From: Macrolepiota albuminosa
Lineage: Eukaryota; Basidiomycota; Agaricomycetes; Agaricales; Agaricaceae
Assembly: GCA_027475525.1 (NCBI GenBank)
Contig: JAMWFC010000054.1
Location: 1,852,468-1,916,467, forward strand
Length of the DNA: 64,000 nt
Reading direction: 5' to 3'
The first letter of the stretch is position 1. Each line of letters begins with the position of its first letter. Below are positions 48,007 to 61,190 of the stretch, piece by piece. Below the pieces are notes generated by a model. It ran no database searches. It saw only the letters and a program-made list of their open reading frames with translations, and was not told the DNA's origin. The position numbers were made by a program, and so were the translations under genes.

Positions 48007-50942
48007 TTATTTCCAATGCGCCTGAGCATATATCTCGATCGCCTCATTCGCAAGGACCGAACTATAAACCCCAACGTCGGACAGGCTATGATGCTTGACT
48101 GTCTGTATACTGTTAAGGAACGTCACGACTTTCCGTGCTATATAATCGATGAAAACAAGATCGATGGGCGTGTTCTCGGGAACGTCGGGGTAAACAGAAT
48201 GGAGGTACTTGGGAATGTCGTAGTACGCCAGTGGCGTGTGGAGGACGTCATCGCCAATACCAGGACATGACTAAGTGTCATATGATGAACAGATAAGATC
48301 AATGCTGTAAGACGAAGCACTTACGTCTTTAGTGACATACCCAGGCGTCTGGCTCTGCATTGCGCGCTCTTCAACGCCAATATGTCCACCACTCATATCC
48401 CGCAACCACGCATTATATTTCTCATCGACGTATTGTAGGTCGCCTTTCTTCAACCCGTGCTCGTGCCTTTCAAGATCCCTCAGTGTTGGGGGACGTGCCC
48501 CATCATTCAGGGCAGACAGGACCTTCTTTGCATCAGAAAGCCAAACATTCGGGATGTAAAAGAAATGATCTGCGTAAAAAGACAGGGTCATCCGGTCGTC
48601 CTTGGTGAATGGACCAGAATAGAGATCGAAGCGCTGTGAGAATGAGTTGACGATGATCAAGTTAGGAATGTTTTTACGTTTGTTACCTATGCTGAGGGCA
48701 TAAGGAAGCACCTATTTGTAAAGTATGATTGACCAAGTAACGACTGACGCTGAGCTGCTCACCTTCTCAGCGTAAAGACTCAATAGTGAACCCACGGACG
48801 GATAAGGGGATCTATGGAAATGCAGAGATGTCAGCAAGACTTTGAGGCAAGCATTCATGGCTACATACTGGTTCAGAGTGTAATCGCGTGGGACAGTTCC
48901 ATACACCGAATCTAAACCGAACTCCTTCGCCAATGTCTTGAGGTCTCCCGTGATGGACGTGCCTAAATTTGTATCAAAACTGGTATTTTTAATCCCGGTG
49001 TGATACTAGTCTTTTCTCTTAGCGCGGATAGCGAAAGTAAAAGTGTTTCTACCTCGTAGGTGACGCGGTTAGGGTCCAAGTACCTCCTAGAGAACACGAT
49101 ATCTTTGGAGTCCCGCGACTCTTTAGTTTTTCCATCCAATTTCGCGGCTATTGATCCGAGAGTGAGCGCCTACAAGGAAATAAAAAGAAAATATGGCCAT
49201 ACAAAGCCACCCTGAATAAATGTGGGGTTCAGACACGATCCAAGGGAGTCCTGCGTTACGAACGCGTACCTACTGTCTCCATGTAACGTCCACTCTGCAA
49301 GGCGACTGAGCGTCCATCGTATTGAGCTTGATGAATGGTCTGTCAGTATTTGTAGTCGCGAAGAAGTACAGCACACATACTGCAATCACGAATGTGGGTG
49401 TGTCCTATTGATAAGACATCTTTAGAATGCCCTTGAGGCGAGGATGACCATGACGTACCACCGAGGATAAGAATGGGTGTACACGGGTGTAACGCGCGAA
49501 TAGCATTGACCACAAGTGGCCCTGCGAAAATTTCAACAAAGGTGGTCACTATGTTTCACTGTACCTGCGCACGCACATTTATCTAATTCTCCCTTCGAGA
49601 TAGGCATGTGACTAATATGAACTGATTAGCATCCCGTCATGCACGGGTGAAGAACAAAGCGTAGGTAGATATCATCATCGTAACGAAGGACTCGGCTCAC
49701 CCAGCAAGCAAGAATACGTCAGGTTCTTCCTTTATTGCCTCGGAGAACTGCGTCAAATTTGTGAAGGTCACTAGAGGAAGATGAGGAATGAGTCCTACCC
49801 ATTTTTCGTTGATCATATCTGCCACCTTCTGCACCGAGGTACCTTTGTCTCCTCCTGTAAAATCAAAGAGAACACCAAGAGATGTGACTTTGCGACCTCT
49901 TGAGGAGGCAACAAGGTTAACACTACAAATGACGTGACCGTAGGAAAACATACTTGCGAGTCTTAAACTTTGCGAATCGACCTTTCATACGTAATTGAGG
50001 TAACTGAGAGAGTAAAGTGGGTCATAAAGACGTACTACCAATGGGAACACTAGAGTTGCTCCCGGGAAGAGTGATATCCGCGTTCGACGTTAGGTAACGA
50101 CCATGAAATTTTGGAGCGAAGTTGTGATGACTGGACACAAATGTACGTTGAGCTTCGCGCATAACAATGAAAAGAAATGTCAGATTACACGTCCAGTGCA
50201 ACGGAATAATTGTACAATTCATGGCTAGATGACATTAAAGTATCAGTGGTCCGCTTCTCAAAGGCTTGTTGCGACGTACTTGCCGATGGTCAGGAGATCG
50301 TATGGTAATTTGGTAAAGAATTGAATTGCCTGTGAAGGGATGTAAGACGCGTTGTCCATAGCGTAGAGATCGATGTATCACTGGACCTCTTGCCCATTCA
50401 CGCTGCCAGCAGGGCCTCCATCAGTCAAACCAGTCCCTAAGGCAATTTGTAACTGATCGCGAGCTGCTGAGGCCAGCAGTAGGCACCTTACCATCATGTA
50501 GATCACCAGAGTCAACCAGCAACAAATCGACGTCCTTTTTCTAATTGTGTCACAAATTGGCGTCAGGGATATTGATTTGCTCATGATCAGTGCAACGGTG
50601 AACGAACTATAGCAAGCTCTTTCATGTGGACAACGAACGACGCGAATTCTCCAAGGTCAGCACTTTCAAGTATGCATTAGAGAGGGAGAGGAATTGAGAA
50701 AGAGCTATCATCTCTTACCTGTAGTTTGGTTCTGGAAATGACGCTTTCTGGTGTCCCAGCAGCCATCCATGTGAATCGGTGGTATGGATGATGTTGATGT
50801 CACCCCATTCAAGGGGACGCGAAGGTGTTGAAACTATCGAGGGTAGCCTCGAGGGTGGAGAGTGGCTATGGTCGTGACCATGGCTGCATCCATATGCGGC
50901 GGATAATGCAGACATCATTTGCATGACAAGAGTTATTTTCAT
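48007..50942 (-). CDS. Secreted calcineurin-like phosphoesterase / 5'-nucleotidase family protein
   Basis: A multi-exon gene. The start [18 protein letters not shown] is a signal peptide, followed by a His-rich patch. Metal-binding motifs appear in the usual order: [14 protein letters not shown] (DxH), [14 protein letters not shown] (GDxHD), a split I-G-N-HELY (GNHE) and GHTHIRD (GHxH), the set of the metallophosphoesterase fold. The C-terminal part has [25 protein letters not shown], as in the 5'-nucleotidase C-terminal domain and in yeast YHR202W-like proteins. Exon 1 is 50942-50721. The last exon ends 48007 with IYAQAHWK; I traced it to [15 protein letters not shown], and the exon before it contains 48711-48325. 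Not every internal boundary was fixed. It probably releases phosphate outside the cell or in the vacuole; the substrate is unknown. Confidence 0.85.
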
Positions 50943-51549
50943 CTTGATGAATATCTTTGGTTCAGTATAGGACAGCCGTCAACCATAACTTTGGCACTCA
51001 AAAGCACAGAGCTTATCGAACTTTCAGCCATTTTGATGCAGGGCATTAGGCCGGACTGGGCGCATGAAGAACCATGGTTCTCGCGAATGGCCTAGGAAAT
51101 GAGGGCTTTCAATCGGCTTGAGCAAGTTAAGATTCACTCCATTTGGATCAATCAACATTTGGAACCATTGTTTTGATAGAATTTGATCCTGTCCCTAAAA
51201 CATCAGTAATTGAGACCAAGCCAATTTGGACAACTCGGAAGCCATATACTGAGTGTTGAGCAAGTGTTCGGATGCTTTGAATTGCCTGCTTAACTTGACT
51301 CCGCAAAGAAATAGTATCATTCAAGAGTCCGAAAACTCTGTTGGAACCGAGTGATTCTGATCGTGTCTCCGTCGAGTCAGCGAGGCAAAGTCCAAGAATA
51401 CACCATTGCCATAACCTCTAGACCAATAGCAGACAGCCTCAAAAAAGATTTGAGGCACTAAGTACATGGTTGCTGATTAGTAAAGACAAATATGGCAAAA
51501 CGAAACGATTTCCAAAAAAAAATTATCGTTTTTTAAATTCATCCAGACC
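50943..51549. other. Divergent promoter region
   Basis: About 600 bp between the minus-strand phosphoesterase and plus-strand TIM50. No gene seen. An A-rich stretch at 51515-51530 precedes the TIM50 start. Confidence 0.5.
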
Positions 51550-53257
51550 ATGTTTGCCGTCGTAGCGCGCGGCGTCCCTCGTCGTGCCGTTGCCCATTCC
51601 GTGCGATGCATGGCAAAAAAATCTTCGCCGTTGTCGAAGGCAGCGTCTACTTCAGCACCACCTCCACCGCCTCCACCAGCTTCAAAGCCTCCACCAGCTC
51701 AGCCGAAATCCACTGCACCGGACGTCCCACCGGCTCCGGTTGAGTCAGCGAAGCCATTTGCTGCAGGGGGTCTTCCAAGCTTGGACTTCTCACCACCAGA
51801 ACCCTCGGAAAAGCAGCAAACGACTGGTGCGCGCTCGTCGAAGGGTTCGCTGTCGAGTGCAGAACGGCAGCGGAGGTTTGTTGGTCGGGTGGTTTTGGCA
51901 ATGCTGACAGCTGGCCTTGTTGTAAATACTATACATATGGGCCGTGAATGGGACGAGGAGGAGCTCAAGATGAAGAAGATGGTACGTTTTCTGTTTTGTC
52001 GAACCGAGGTCTTACTTCATTTTACTTGTACCTAGACGATTGAGAATGCACCTTCAACGCGGTGGGGACGTACAAAGGAACGGTTTATTGATATATTCGA
52101 TGTGCGTTTGCTCAAGTTCTGTCTTAAGCTATCAGTATCGACACACAGTCTAGTATTTCAACAAACCTGCCTGGCCTGAGCTCCTTCCACCGCCTTATCC
52201 TTCACCCCAGCAAAAGCCATACACTCTCCTTATCTCAATTGATGATCTTCTCGTGACTTCAACATGGGACGTTAGTAGTTTCGACGTATTTTACAATGAT
52301 TGTCCCTAACTTCTATTTCAGCGCCAACATGGTTGGAGAACTGCTAAACGGCCAGGTGTAGATTATTTCCTGGCCTACATTTCACAGTTTTATGAAGTTG
52401 TGATATTTACGACACAAAATTATTACGTTTGTCGTCTCACCTTATTTCCCCTTTTTGCCCTGCGATTGACGAAATATCTTCCAGACCGCTCTTCCCGTAT
52501 TAGAAAAACTCGACCGTTACAATTTCTTCATCACTCACCGCCTCTTCCGTGAGGCCACCCGCTCCATCAACGGGAAGATCGTCAAGGATCTCTCTTATTT
52601 AAACCGTGACCTGTCCAAAGTCGTCTCCCTCGACACCAACCCCGAACACGTCTCCACGCATCCTGAGAACGCCATCGTCATCCCGAAGTGGAAAGGTGAC
52701 CCCAAGGATAACGGTCTCGTTGCCATGATTCCCTTCCTTGAGTGTACGTCTCCGTCTCCATTGTCATTCAAAAGCTAATACCGGCACTCTTTATAGCCAT
52801 CGCGATCTACCAGCCACCAGACGTCCGCCCCATCCTTCAAGCTTATCAAGGCAAAGACATCCCTCTCGAATACGCAAAACACGAGGCAGAACAAAAAGCC
52901 AAACATATCCAAGAATGGAAAAAGAAGAAAGGTATCCAAACATCTTCCTTCTCTTCCCTCTTTGGCCTTTCGTCCCAGCCGTCACATCCGGCATCGAAGA
53001 GCCACCCTGGGATCCCACCGACGTACCTGGAACAGAAGAGACACGAGGCGCAGTTGCAGTATAGAGAGGAACAGAAGTATATTGCTGATAATAAGGAGAA
53101 TTTGGAGAAGCTGTTGGCACAGGATCAGGCAGCGGCGCAGCAGGAGATGCCCGGGTCATTGTGGGAGGCTTTTACGCAGATGCAGGGGAAGAAAGAGAAG
53201 GAGGGCGGAGAGACACAGGAGTTGGAGAAGGGGAAAGAGTTGGAGAAGAAAGCGTAG
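51550..53257 (+). CDS. TIM50: Mitochondrial inner-membrane import receptor Tim50
   Basis: Subunit of the TIM23 presequence translocase. Exons 51550-51981, 52036-52101, 52154-52270, 52322-52426, 52485-52743 and 52797-53257 join in phase to 479 residues. A basic presequence ([20 protein letters not shown]) is followed by a Pro-rich stretch, one membrane segment ([18 protein letters not shown]) and the FCP1/NIF-like domain facing the intermembrane space. The catalytic DxDxT motif of phosphatases is degenerate here ([12 protein letters not shown]), as in other Tim50 proteins. [20 protein letters not shown] and GNNLV-type [21 protein letters not shown] are typical. The tail is charged, Lys/Glu-rich. 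Confidence 0.95.
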
Positions 53258-53600
53258 GAGAGTTTCGTGGAAGGTTCTAAAGGTATCTACAGATAGTATT
53301 GATCTATCGTTTATTGTAATATTTCAGCATACAATCTTTCGATTACAACTCACGGCAGATAGATGTATCACCAGCGACTGAGCTATTCATTCGAAAAAAA
53401 AATAGAAGATTCCTCATGTATACTTAACTGCCGGTACGAATCATAAGGAAATAAAAGCACCTATATACCAATTCTGGAATGAATATGCAAGAGGGGTATT
53501 CAGATGGATAGGTATAGAATTCCGGAAGAAGGTATAAAGAGATCAAAGATTCAAAAGAATAATGTAGGTATCAATAGATGGAAACAGATGGAAAAGTGGA
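53258..53600. other. Convergent 3' spacer
   Basis: 343 bp between the ends of TIM50 (+) and the RQSL-repeat gene (-). AT-rich, with poly-A/T words at 53394-53403; shared 3' untranslated sequence. No gene. Confidence 0.6.
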
Positions 53601-56600
53601 TCAACGCCGCGAAACTATGGTACGCGCAGGAGGGCGGGTAAGAGATGGACGAGAGGCTAAACGTTTCGGTGCATCTACAGGCACAGTTTGAGCCGGAGGT
53701 GGGGCAAGGGACATGCGTTTGGGAGAACGAAGCTTGGGTGCGGATTTCTGTGTTAGAGCTGTCGTAGATGAAGAAGGAAGAGAGGGACGGAGGACATTCG
53801 TCTGTATCGGGGCGAGGGGAGCACGTTTGACCGCAGCGAGGGACTTCGGCTGGGTCTGAGTTTGTGAGGCGGGAATAGATGTATTGGACTTGAGGGGGGC
53901 TTGGGAGGTAGACCTGAGAGTGGATGTGGTTATGGACTCTGCTTGGGCTGAGTTGGGTGCAGGTGCTGGGATGTGGAGGGGCTGCTTTGGAGCTGCCTTG
54001 GGTACCGCGAGAGATTGTCTAGTTGTCCCGGAAACAGGCACCCTAGGAGCAACACTCACCTTAGCGAGAGACTGCCTTGGAGCTGCCTTGGGTATAGCGA
54101 GAGATTGTCCGGTTGTCCTGGGAGGTGTGGCAGATACCTTCGGCGCAACACTCGACAGAGGGAGAGACTGCCTCGGAGCTACCTTGGGTACCACGAGAGA
54201 TTGTCTGGTAGGTCTGGAGGATGCGACAGACACCTTAGGAGGCGCATCACTCGACTGAGGAAGAGACTGCCTTGGAGCTGCCTTTGGCACCGCGAGAGAT
54301 TGTCTGGACGTCCCGGAAACGGGTACCTTAGGCGCAACACTCACCTGAGCGAGAGACTGCCTTGAAACTGCCTTGGCTGTAGCGAGAGATTGTCTGATTG
54401 TCCTGGGAGGTGTGACAGATACCTTCGGCGCAATACTTGATTGAGGAAGAGACTGCCTTGGAGCTGCTTTTGGCACCGCGAGAGATTGTCTGGTTGTCCG
54501 AGGAGGTGTGACAGATACCTTCGGCGCGACCTTCGACTGAGGAAGAGACTGTCTTGGAGCCACTTTGGGAACAACGAGAGATTGTCTGGTCGGCCTGGAG
54601 GGTGCGACAGACTGAGGGAAAGACTGTCTTGGAGCTGCCTTGGGTGCCACGAGAGATTGTCTGGTTGTCCCGGAAACAGGTACCCTCGGTGCAACACTTG
54701 ACTGAGTAAGAGACTGCCTCGGTGCAGGTTTTGGTGCTTGGGGTGGGAGTGATTGCCTCTTAACAACTTTTTTCTCGATCGTAGCGCGAGAGGCAGTGGC
54801 GGTCGAGGTTGCGACGGACGCGCGTGGACGAAGCTTTGGTAGAACGGTGGGATCGGAAATTCGAGCGGTTGGTCGCTCGGGAGGGGCGGTCTTAACAGAT
54901 GCAGATGGACGGGGACGTAGGGCTCTAGTGGTAGGAGCCACTTTACTTGTGGATTGTCTTCTTAGTGGTGCTGACTCCTTCGAATCGACTGACGCAGTGA
55001 TTGGCTCGACAACGGGTGCAGGAAGCGGGCTAACATCTTTAGGTGGCGAAGACGGTGGGGGCGAGGGCGACCGAGATGCTTCCCCAATAGGATCCGGACT
55101 TTGACCGTACATGGCGTAAACCGAGTACATCTGATTGAGAATAGCGTTTCCGACAGTCTCCACGAGATGTTCCCGAGGTTCTTGAGGTGGTTCCGCCGTA
55201 ATAGGTATAACTTCGTAACGCCACCCTAAGCATTTAAGTCTCGAGCTACCAGGAAGGCATTGCTCGTCCTCGTAATTATACTCCCCGCTGTCATCAAAGT
55301 CAGCAAAGGTTCGGTCGTTCTCTCCACCATCGTCGACCTTCATGGAGAAATCGGCAATGTTCACAGGCGGCGGTGGATTTTCTGCCTCCATTTTGGCCTT
55401 GCGAGCTGCCCAAAAATCGATCATCTCTTGCGTAAGCTTCCATTCGTCCGAAGTGTCCGCCTCAGTAGGAAAATCTGAAGGCCAGTCTGAGTTCAGTTTC
55501 GCTCTTGCGTAAGCTTCCATTCGTCCGAAGTGTCCGCCTCAGTAGGAAAATCTGAAGGCCAGTCTGAGTTCAGTTTCGATATTTGTTAGCTTGCTTTCCG
55601 TCAAGCCCAGGAAAGTCGGGGTCGTACATAGAGTCTACAGACTCAGAAGCCACAAGAGAAGAGGAACATGCGTTGAAATCAATCGTAAGAGGAACCGCTT
55701 TCTCCAAGAACGCCGGGAACTGATAGGGCTTTTGAATGATTTGAGATCGGTCAAGGATATGTTTCTCGGCTTCTGAGTCCGGAGAGGCTTGTATGATTTG
55801 GACGCTCGGAACTCGAGGGGGTGTAGCCGAAGTCTCTAGTCCATGTTCACGCATCAGAGATCGAAGTGTGGCTTGCATCTTGTCAAACTCAGCTAGGTCC
55901 TTATTAAATTCCTCGGTAAATTCTTCAACACGAAGCAGCTGCTGTCCCCGATCTACGCTGTCCCGCCAGTCGGCGCATCTGATACGTCCCTCATTGGAAA
56001 GAAGAGAACTAGCCACCTCAGAAGCACGCATTGACGCAGGAGAGAATGAGAATAGCTCGTAGGGCATTTCAGCCATGTTGAAAGGACCGCAAGACGTGTA
56101 GATAATACCATCTGAGCTCCGCTGTCTCTTACGTCCATGTTCCTTAGAGTTCGAAATGAAGTTGCCGATACTATGATCCGAACTCGAGCCCGCCATAGAT
56201 GCGCCACTATCCTCCGCATTTGCAACGGCGCAATCTTCGGTATACTTAGCCTTCTCAGTGGACAAAGCAGCAGAATCGTGTGCTCCAGGCATAGAGATAT
56301 TCATTAGATCATCCCGCATCTCTTGGACATTCAACAGATTATCTTCTTTGCTTGCGAATGAGGAAAGCAAGTCCGTGAGAGAGAAGGTATCGTTTGCTCC
56401 ATGTGAGTCATCAATAGCGCTAACGGTGATCAAAGGTAGACAATCGTGCTGCTGCGGTATCGAAACAGACTTAGCCTGGACACTGAGCTCTTCTAGGAAA
56501 ATTATGGGAGTAGACAGTTCCTCGCTTTTGGGTGGGGCTAACGGAGAATTGAAAGTGCTTGTTAGACCTAGAGCTTTGTCGGGTTTTTCTGGCGCTGCCA

Positions 56601-57895
56601 AGGATCGGTCCAAAACGCATGCATTAAGCATGAGTTCCTCCGGCTTGAAAGAAAGGAACTCAGATTCGCCATCTCCAGATATGTCCTTCAGAATCACTTC
56701 CATGTCCTGATTTTCCAGTAGATTTTCTTCCGGCTCACCAGAAAGTAGAGCAGGGAGAGAGAATGTGTCATTTTCACCAGAAAACCCACTAGCGTGCTCC
56801 ACGATCACCTCAGGCAAAGTGCCCTCGACGCGATCTCTGGACGCAGGGAAGTCCATGCTAGTAAGAAGGACGCGGTCAGCCACCGGCCTGAGCATCTCAA
56901 AATGCGAGAAAGAGTCATCTATAGGGCGATCCCGAGTATTACAAGAGTTGGCACCAGATAATCCCACGTCATGTAAGGTAAGCGGGACTACGGGCCTATT
57001 GCAGTCTTGTGCAGTATTGGGCGAGCTGGAAGGAGGTGAAGTGGGAGAGGGTACTGACTGGTGAGGAGTTCGATCGTGTGTAGGAGTAGGTAACTTGTTG
57101 ACAAGAATGACCCATTTCTTTTTGTGGTTGGGAGACGGAGTCTGGATGAGAGTCCTTTCCTCATGTAACGAGACTTCGGCAGACCCTTGCAAATATATGT
57201 CGTTGACGACATTCAAGTCATGGGAGGCATCAGGAAGAAGCGAAGAGGCAAGAGCAGCGACGAAGGTGACAAGACCCGCGAGGTCACGTATCCACCTTGG
57301 CAGTGTATCGGTTGCCACAAGGTTACCCAGCATCGAAGGAAGACTTTCCCGGATGATGATGGCATAGAGCACAGCACATGCAAGTTCTCTGATTGATGAG
57401 GCGCTGGGCTTTCTTACAGGAAACAGGACTATCGAATCTTAGATCCAAAGATTATTGATGGGACATAAACTGAGTGAACGAAGTACCTCGACAATACACA
57501 GTCAATCGAGATGTTAAATCTCGTAGATTGAAGGAGACCTGAGCCGCATTAGCAAGGATGTTGAATGAGAAGGATGTGCGGTGTGTGAACCATGATATAG
57601 ATGAAATTTCGACTGCAAGACAAGATGTCAGCCACAGGTCGAGCTTCTCCATAGTGACGACTAGAGTCCACGGGCACATACGTTGGTTACCTTGCGGGAA
57701 ATGTTCGAATAGGTGCTGGCCAGTCAAGAAGCCACCGAAAATGCAAAGCACGTCCGCAACCGATAAACCGGGATATTTTGCCATTGCCAGAGAAGGAGAT
57801 AGGAGATTGTCCAGGGCTGGGAAGCGGAAGTACCTCAGCAGCCACAAGGAGGAAAGGATAAGAAGTAAATGGTCAAGATAATCGTCGAGATCCAT
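53601..57895 (-). CDS. Large disordered protein with RQSL repeats (one gene, possibly two)
   Basis: Exons 57895-57691, 57612-57487 and 57437 to about 55590 join in phase: MDLDDYLDHLLLILSS with leucine-rich helices, then acidic, Ser-rich sequence. A second frame, 55520-53601, follows after a 77-bp duplication. It begins KLNSDWPSDFPTEADTSDEW and contains many copies of PRQSL or TRQSL in units like VPKAAPRQSLPQSSVAPKVS, ending in PARTIVSRR. The two parts meet around 55500-55600, but after removing a 77-bp unit the phase still fails; an intron using the branch-like GCTAAC at about 55585 is possible. I do not recognise the family. Arg-Gln-Ser-Leu is a basophilic kinase-like site, so regulated binding to microtubules or kinetochores is conceivable, but that is a guess. 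Confidence 0.6.
53900..54740 (-). repeat. Coding repeat array with RQSL core
   Basis: About a dozen imperfect units, each with one or two RQSL words, encoded by repeated GAGAGATTGTCT-type and GAGAGACTGCCT-type words on the + strand. Units alternate between AVPKAAPRQSL(P/A)Q and SVAPKVSVTPPRTTRQSL. Divergence between units shows an old array, unlike the perfect 77-bp pairs. Confidence 0.85.
55425..55578. repeat. Perfect 77-bp tandem duplication (18 of 18), in RQSL-repeat gene
   Basis: 55425-55501 recurs exactly at 55502-55578, offset 77, repeating SDWPSDFPTEADTSDEWKL out of frame between the two large minus-strand frames. Confidence 0.97.
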
Positions 57896-58375
57896 AGTAA
57901 AAGTGTGGAGGTAGTGTTATCCGGAGAACAGATGAAGACAGACAACCTGCTGTTTCGGATGGCATTTTGACTTCATGAGGCTGACGATAACAAGATGGAG
58001 ACGTTATTTGAAATATTCTGAAAGACTTGAGGAGTAGCCAGATTCTGTAGGATTTTAGACACGATGGATCGTTCAACGTTTCAACGTTCTATTGTATTCG
58101 CAATAATTTGCATATGTCCATCGCAAGAGGTACAAGGAATGTACCTTGACGCGTGACAAGGCGTGACCGGTTGACGCGAGCAATCGACTATCAGCGGGCT
58201 TATCAGGTATGACTTACTCACTACTATCTAAGACGGGTCCGAATATATATGTACAGATGTAACCAATGAGCTATCGTTCACAGTGCGTGGCTGGCACAGG
58301 AATGGCTAAACAATCCATCATTTTGATTCGATTTGTGTAAGAACGCCCACGTATCACCATTCTTTCCTACTCACA
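57896..58375. other. Divergent promoter region
   Basis: 480 bp between the minus-strand RQSL gene and the plus-strand DUF6535 gene. The last 70 bp resemble the region just before the DUF6535 copy A start, so the promoter is partly duplicated with the gene. No other gene. Confidence 0.5.
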
Positions 58376-60511
58376 ATGGCAAACCTCTTGCATGCATCGC
58401 GCCTTAGAACCTTCGGCATCCATAACTTGGGTACTGTTGTGAATCTGTTGTGAAATGATATCCATTCATCTTATAGGTTCCTGACAGGTGGTCGCAATTA
58501 CGATTACACAGCGATGTACAACCCTGACAAGCCGGGAGAAGAAGTAGAAGAGAATGCGCGCGTGTGGAATGTCTATCTTGACGAAGCAGAGAGTCATGAT
58601 GCGGACATGATTGAAGGTCTTCGGAGTATCATTGAAAGTCTCCTTGTTTTTGTGAGTATTGATGGACATACATTCCTAGGATGTCTTCCTACTTTTCAGG
58701 CAGGCTGCACTCTTCTCGGCAGTAGTAACGACATTTGTCGCTCAAACATCCCAAGCGCTTCAACCAGATAACGCACAGATTACGGTATCCCTACTTGTTG
58801 AAAACAACCAATTATTGAGAGCTGCCGGAAATAGAACGAGGATAGATGCTGTTCCTGCAGCAGCTCTGGGTCCCGAAAGCCAGACGCACACTTCCATAGA
58901 TGTATGGGTGAATGGACTCTTTCTTACCAGCCTCGCTCTCTCATTATCAACTGCCCTCCTGTCTGTTCTAGCTAAACAATGGATCCAAGTTCGTACACTC
59001 TTTTTTATCTTGGTCCTGCAGTCATCGAAACAGATGAATAGGGATATACTGTAATTGTTCCGGGTGGTGCCAGAACCCGTACTTTAATCCGCCAATTTCG
59101 CTTTGACGGACTTGTAAAATATAAGCTCGGTGATATCATTGAGAGTCTCCCATTGATCCTACATTGCTCAGTCGCTATCTTTCTAGTTGGTCTAGCTCTC
59201 TATGTCTCACAGTTGTCGCGCCCAATATGTGGAATCGTTGCTGGGATCACTGCTCTCACGTTTCTCTTTTACTTTGGATCCTCCACGATTCCCGCCTTGG
59301 ACATCGCTTGTCCCTACCGCATCCCCTTCGTGTTCTATCCGACGAAATTTATATTGTATGCTTTAGATGCTACAGCATACAAATGCCAGAATCTCTGGAA
59401 TATTCTCAAATATTTCTTGGTGCCACTTGAACCATGGATGCCACTTAAACCGTGGGTACCACTATGGGTGCCAGGGCAGTCTTTGAGAATGATAGAGCAC
59501 AATATCGTGTTGGAGGAATCACATCTTTTTTCTGATCATCTCACTCACAACTCCTTTGATTGGATATTCGACCACTCATCTAACCACTCAGTCAAGGAAG
59601 TTGTCCTTGAGGGTACTTGTGGCTTGCTTTGTAACTGGTCAATCGGTCTTGGTTCTCCATCTCTTATCTCAAGCTTACACAGTAATTTCCTTCGTTCTGC
59701 AATCCAATATTCCATCTCGAGATTGCGAGATACGGATTCAAGTTCTCTCGAGGAGGATGCGGCTGGAAATGTTACCATATATCGCCGGCTTATTGTAACT
59801 TTTATGAAGGCCTTCAATCTTAACAACCTGCTAGACGAACCTACTGCTGGTTTCAAGGACTGGCAGGAACAGATAAGGCACGCACTGTTTCAAGCTTATG
59901 AAGCGGCACTCGGAGACAGGCATCGTGTCCTATCTCGGTGGCTTCTGGATTTAGGCGGTCCCAGCCTATTGCAATCTGGCAGTCAATGGAGTGTGACTGC
60001 GTTCTTGTCTTCATGTGCGGTTCACGGGGATGCAGAAGACTTTCGTGATTTGGTGCATCGAGGAATAGACCTCAATTGTCGTGATTTTTATGATCGGACC
60101 GCTTTGCATCATGCAGCCAACGCGGGCAATCTGGATGTGGTCATTGCCTTTGTTGAACGAGAGCCAGCTCTGATCTCTGCGCAGACATTCTTCCGATTAA
60201 CAGCGCTTGACATTGCCATTCGAAGTTCAGACAACTCTCATAAAATGGTGAAATACCTTTTGGATCATGGTGCCCGATTATCAAGTTACAATGCACTCTA
60301 TTCTGCATTGAAAGATTTTGAATCTGATGCCGAACTGGAAAAAGTGAAGCTTTTACTTGACTGCGGATGGGAGAGAACAGCCAAGGATGAAAAAGGGAAG
60401 ACATTGCTTGAGGTTTCATGCAGCAAAGATGACAACACACTTGTCGAGTACTTGGAACATTACCAGACTGTCAGGCTCCCCCCATATGATATGAAATCAA
60501 TCTCACCATGA
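58376..60511 (+). CDS. DUF6535 membrane protein with C-terminal ankyrin repeats (copy B)
   Basis: Exons 58376-58430, 58488-58651, 58704-58988 and 59042-60511 give 657 residues with no frame break; boundaries and phases match copy A exactly. The DUF6535 part has N-Y-D-Y-T, VWNVYLDEAESHDADM, LLVF-AALFSAVVTTF, then ALLSVLAKQWIQ and the double segment LHCSVAIFLVGLALYV / GIVAGITALTFLFYF. Ankyrin-type repeats fill about 495-640 (ALHHAANAGNLDVVIAFVE, ALDIAIRSSDNSHKMVKYLLDHGA). Compared with A it has extra sequence in the loop after the membrane part (a W-M-P/W-V-P repeat near 59430-59480). Function unknown. Being intact, it is the best reference for judging damage in the SH3 fusion at 41.8 kb. Confidence 0.9.
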
Positions 60512-61190
60512 ATGAAGAGGCCATAATCTCTGCATTCTAAACCATGTAAGTCGATTATGCATATATGGATTTTCATGCCCATGTATACGACACAGGTACA
60601 ATGATAGTAAAAACATTGATTATGTCAATTACCGGTATGCCCAAGAAAACTGAGCAGGAAGAACCCTACAAAGAGAGAGACTTGCAGAGACAATAAAGAA
60701 ACGGAGACGTTAGCAATGCAACTACAACAATGCGACGAGAAACGTGGATTTAGAGTAAAATTCAAAGGTACTATCGACACATTCGAGCATTGGGTTAAAG
60801 CCTGAATCCCAGTGAGAACGGGATCTGATATAGTCTGATGATATCTGAGAGTTTCTGCACTGCTGATAACCACAGAATACGCAGAAATTTTCTATAATTT
60901 TCAGAGGTATTTCTGACGAGAGTTGGCAAATTCTGTGAACTGGCATCCACTTCTCTGCCGTTATCTGTTCTTGTCTGTACCGAACCGAACACATCCGATT
61001 GTCTGTTTCGAAAAATGTACAGAAATCATCGTTTATAATCTGTAGTTATCTGAATACAACGGTGTCTATCTGAGCATTCTAAAATACTTGTATTGCGACG
61101 GCAAATAAGAAACTTCAAATGAAGAACAAATACGGAGGACATAACATACCATGGAGTGTCGTTTGAAAGTGTCGAAAAATGATCGAGGTC
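60512..61190. other. Spacer, convergent ends
   Basis: 680 bp between the DUF6535 gene (+) and the HMG-like gene (-). Only frames under 90 codons, no known domain. Repeated ATCTGA/TATCTG words near 60825-61070 give weak internal similarity. Confidence 0.45.

Noticed and set aside
53884..54701. Plus-strand frames of 86-130 codons with repeated LPWSCLG-like units
   Set aside because: They mirror the RQSL coding array on the minus strand.
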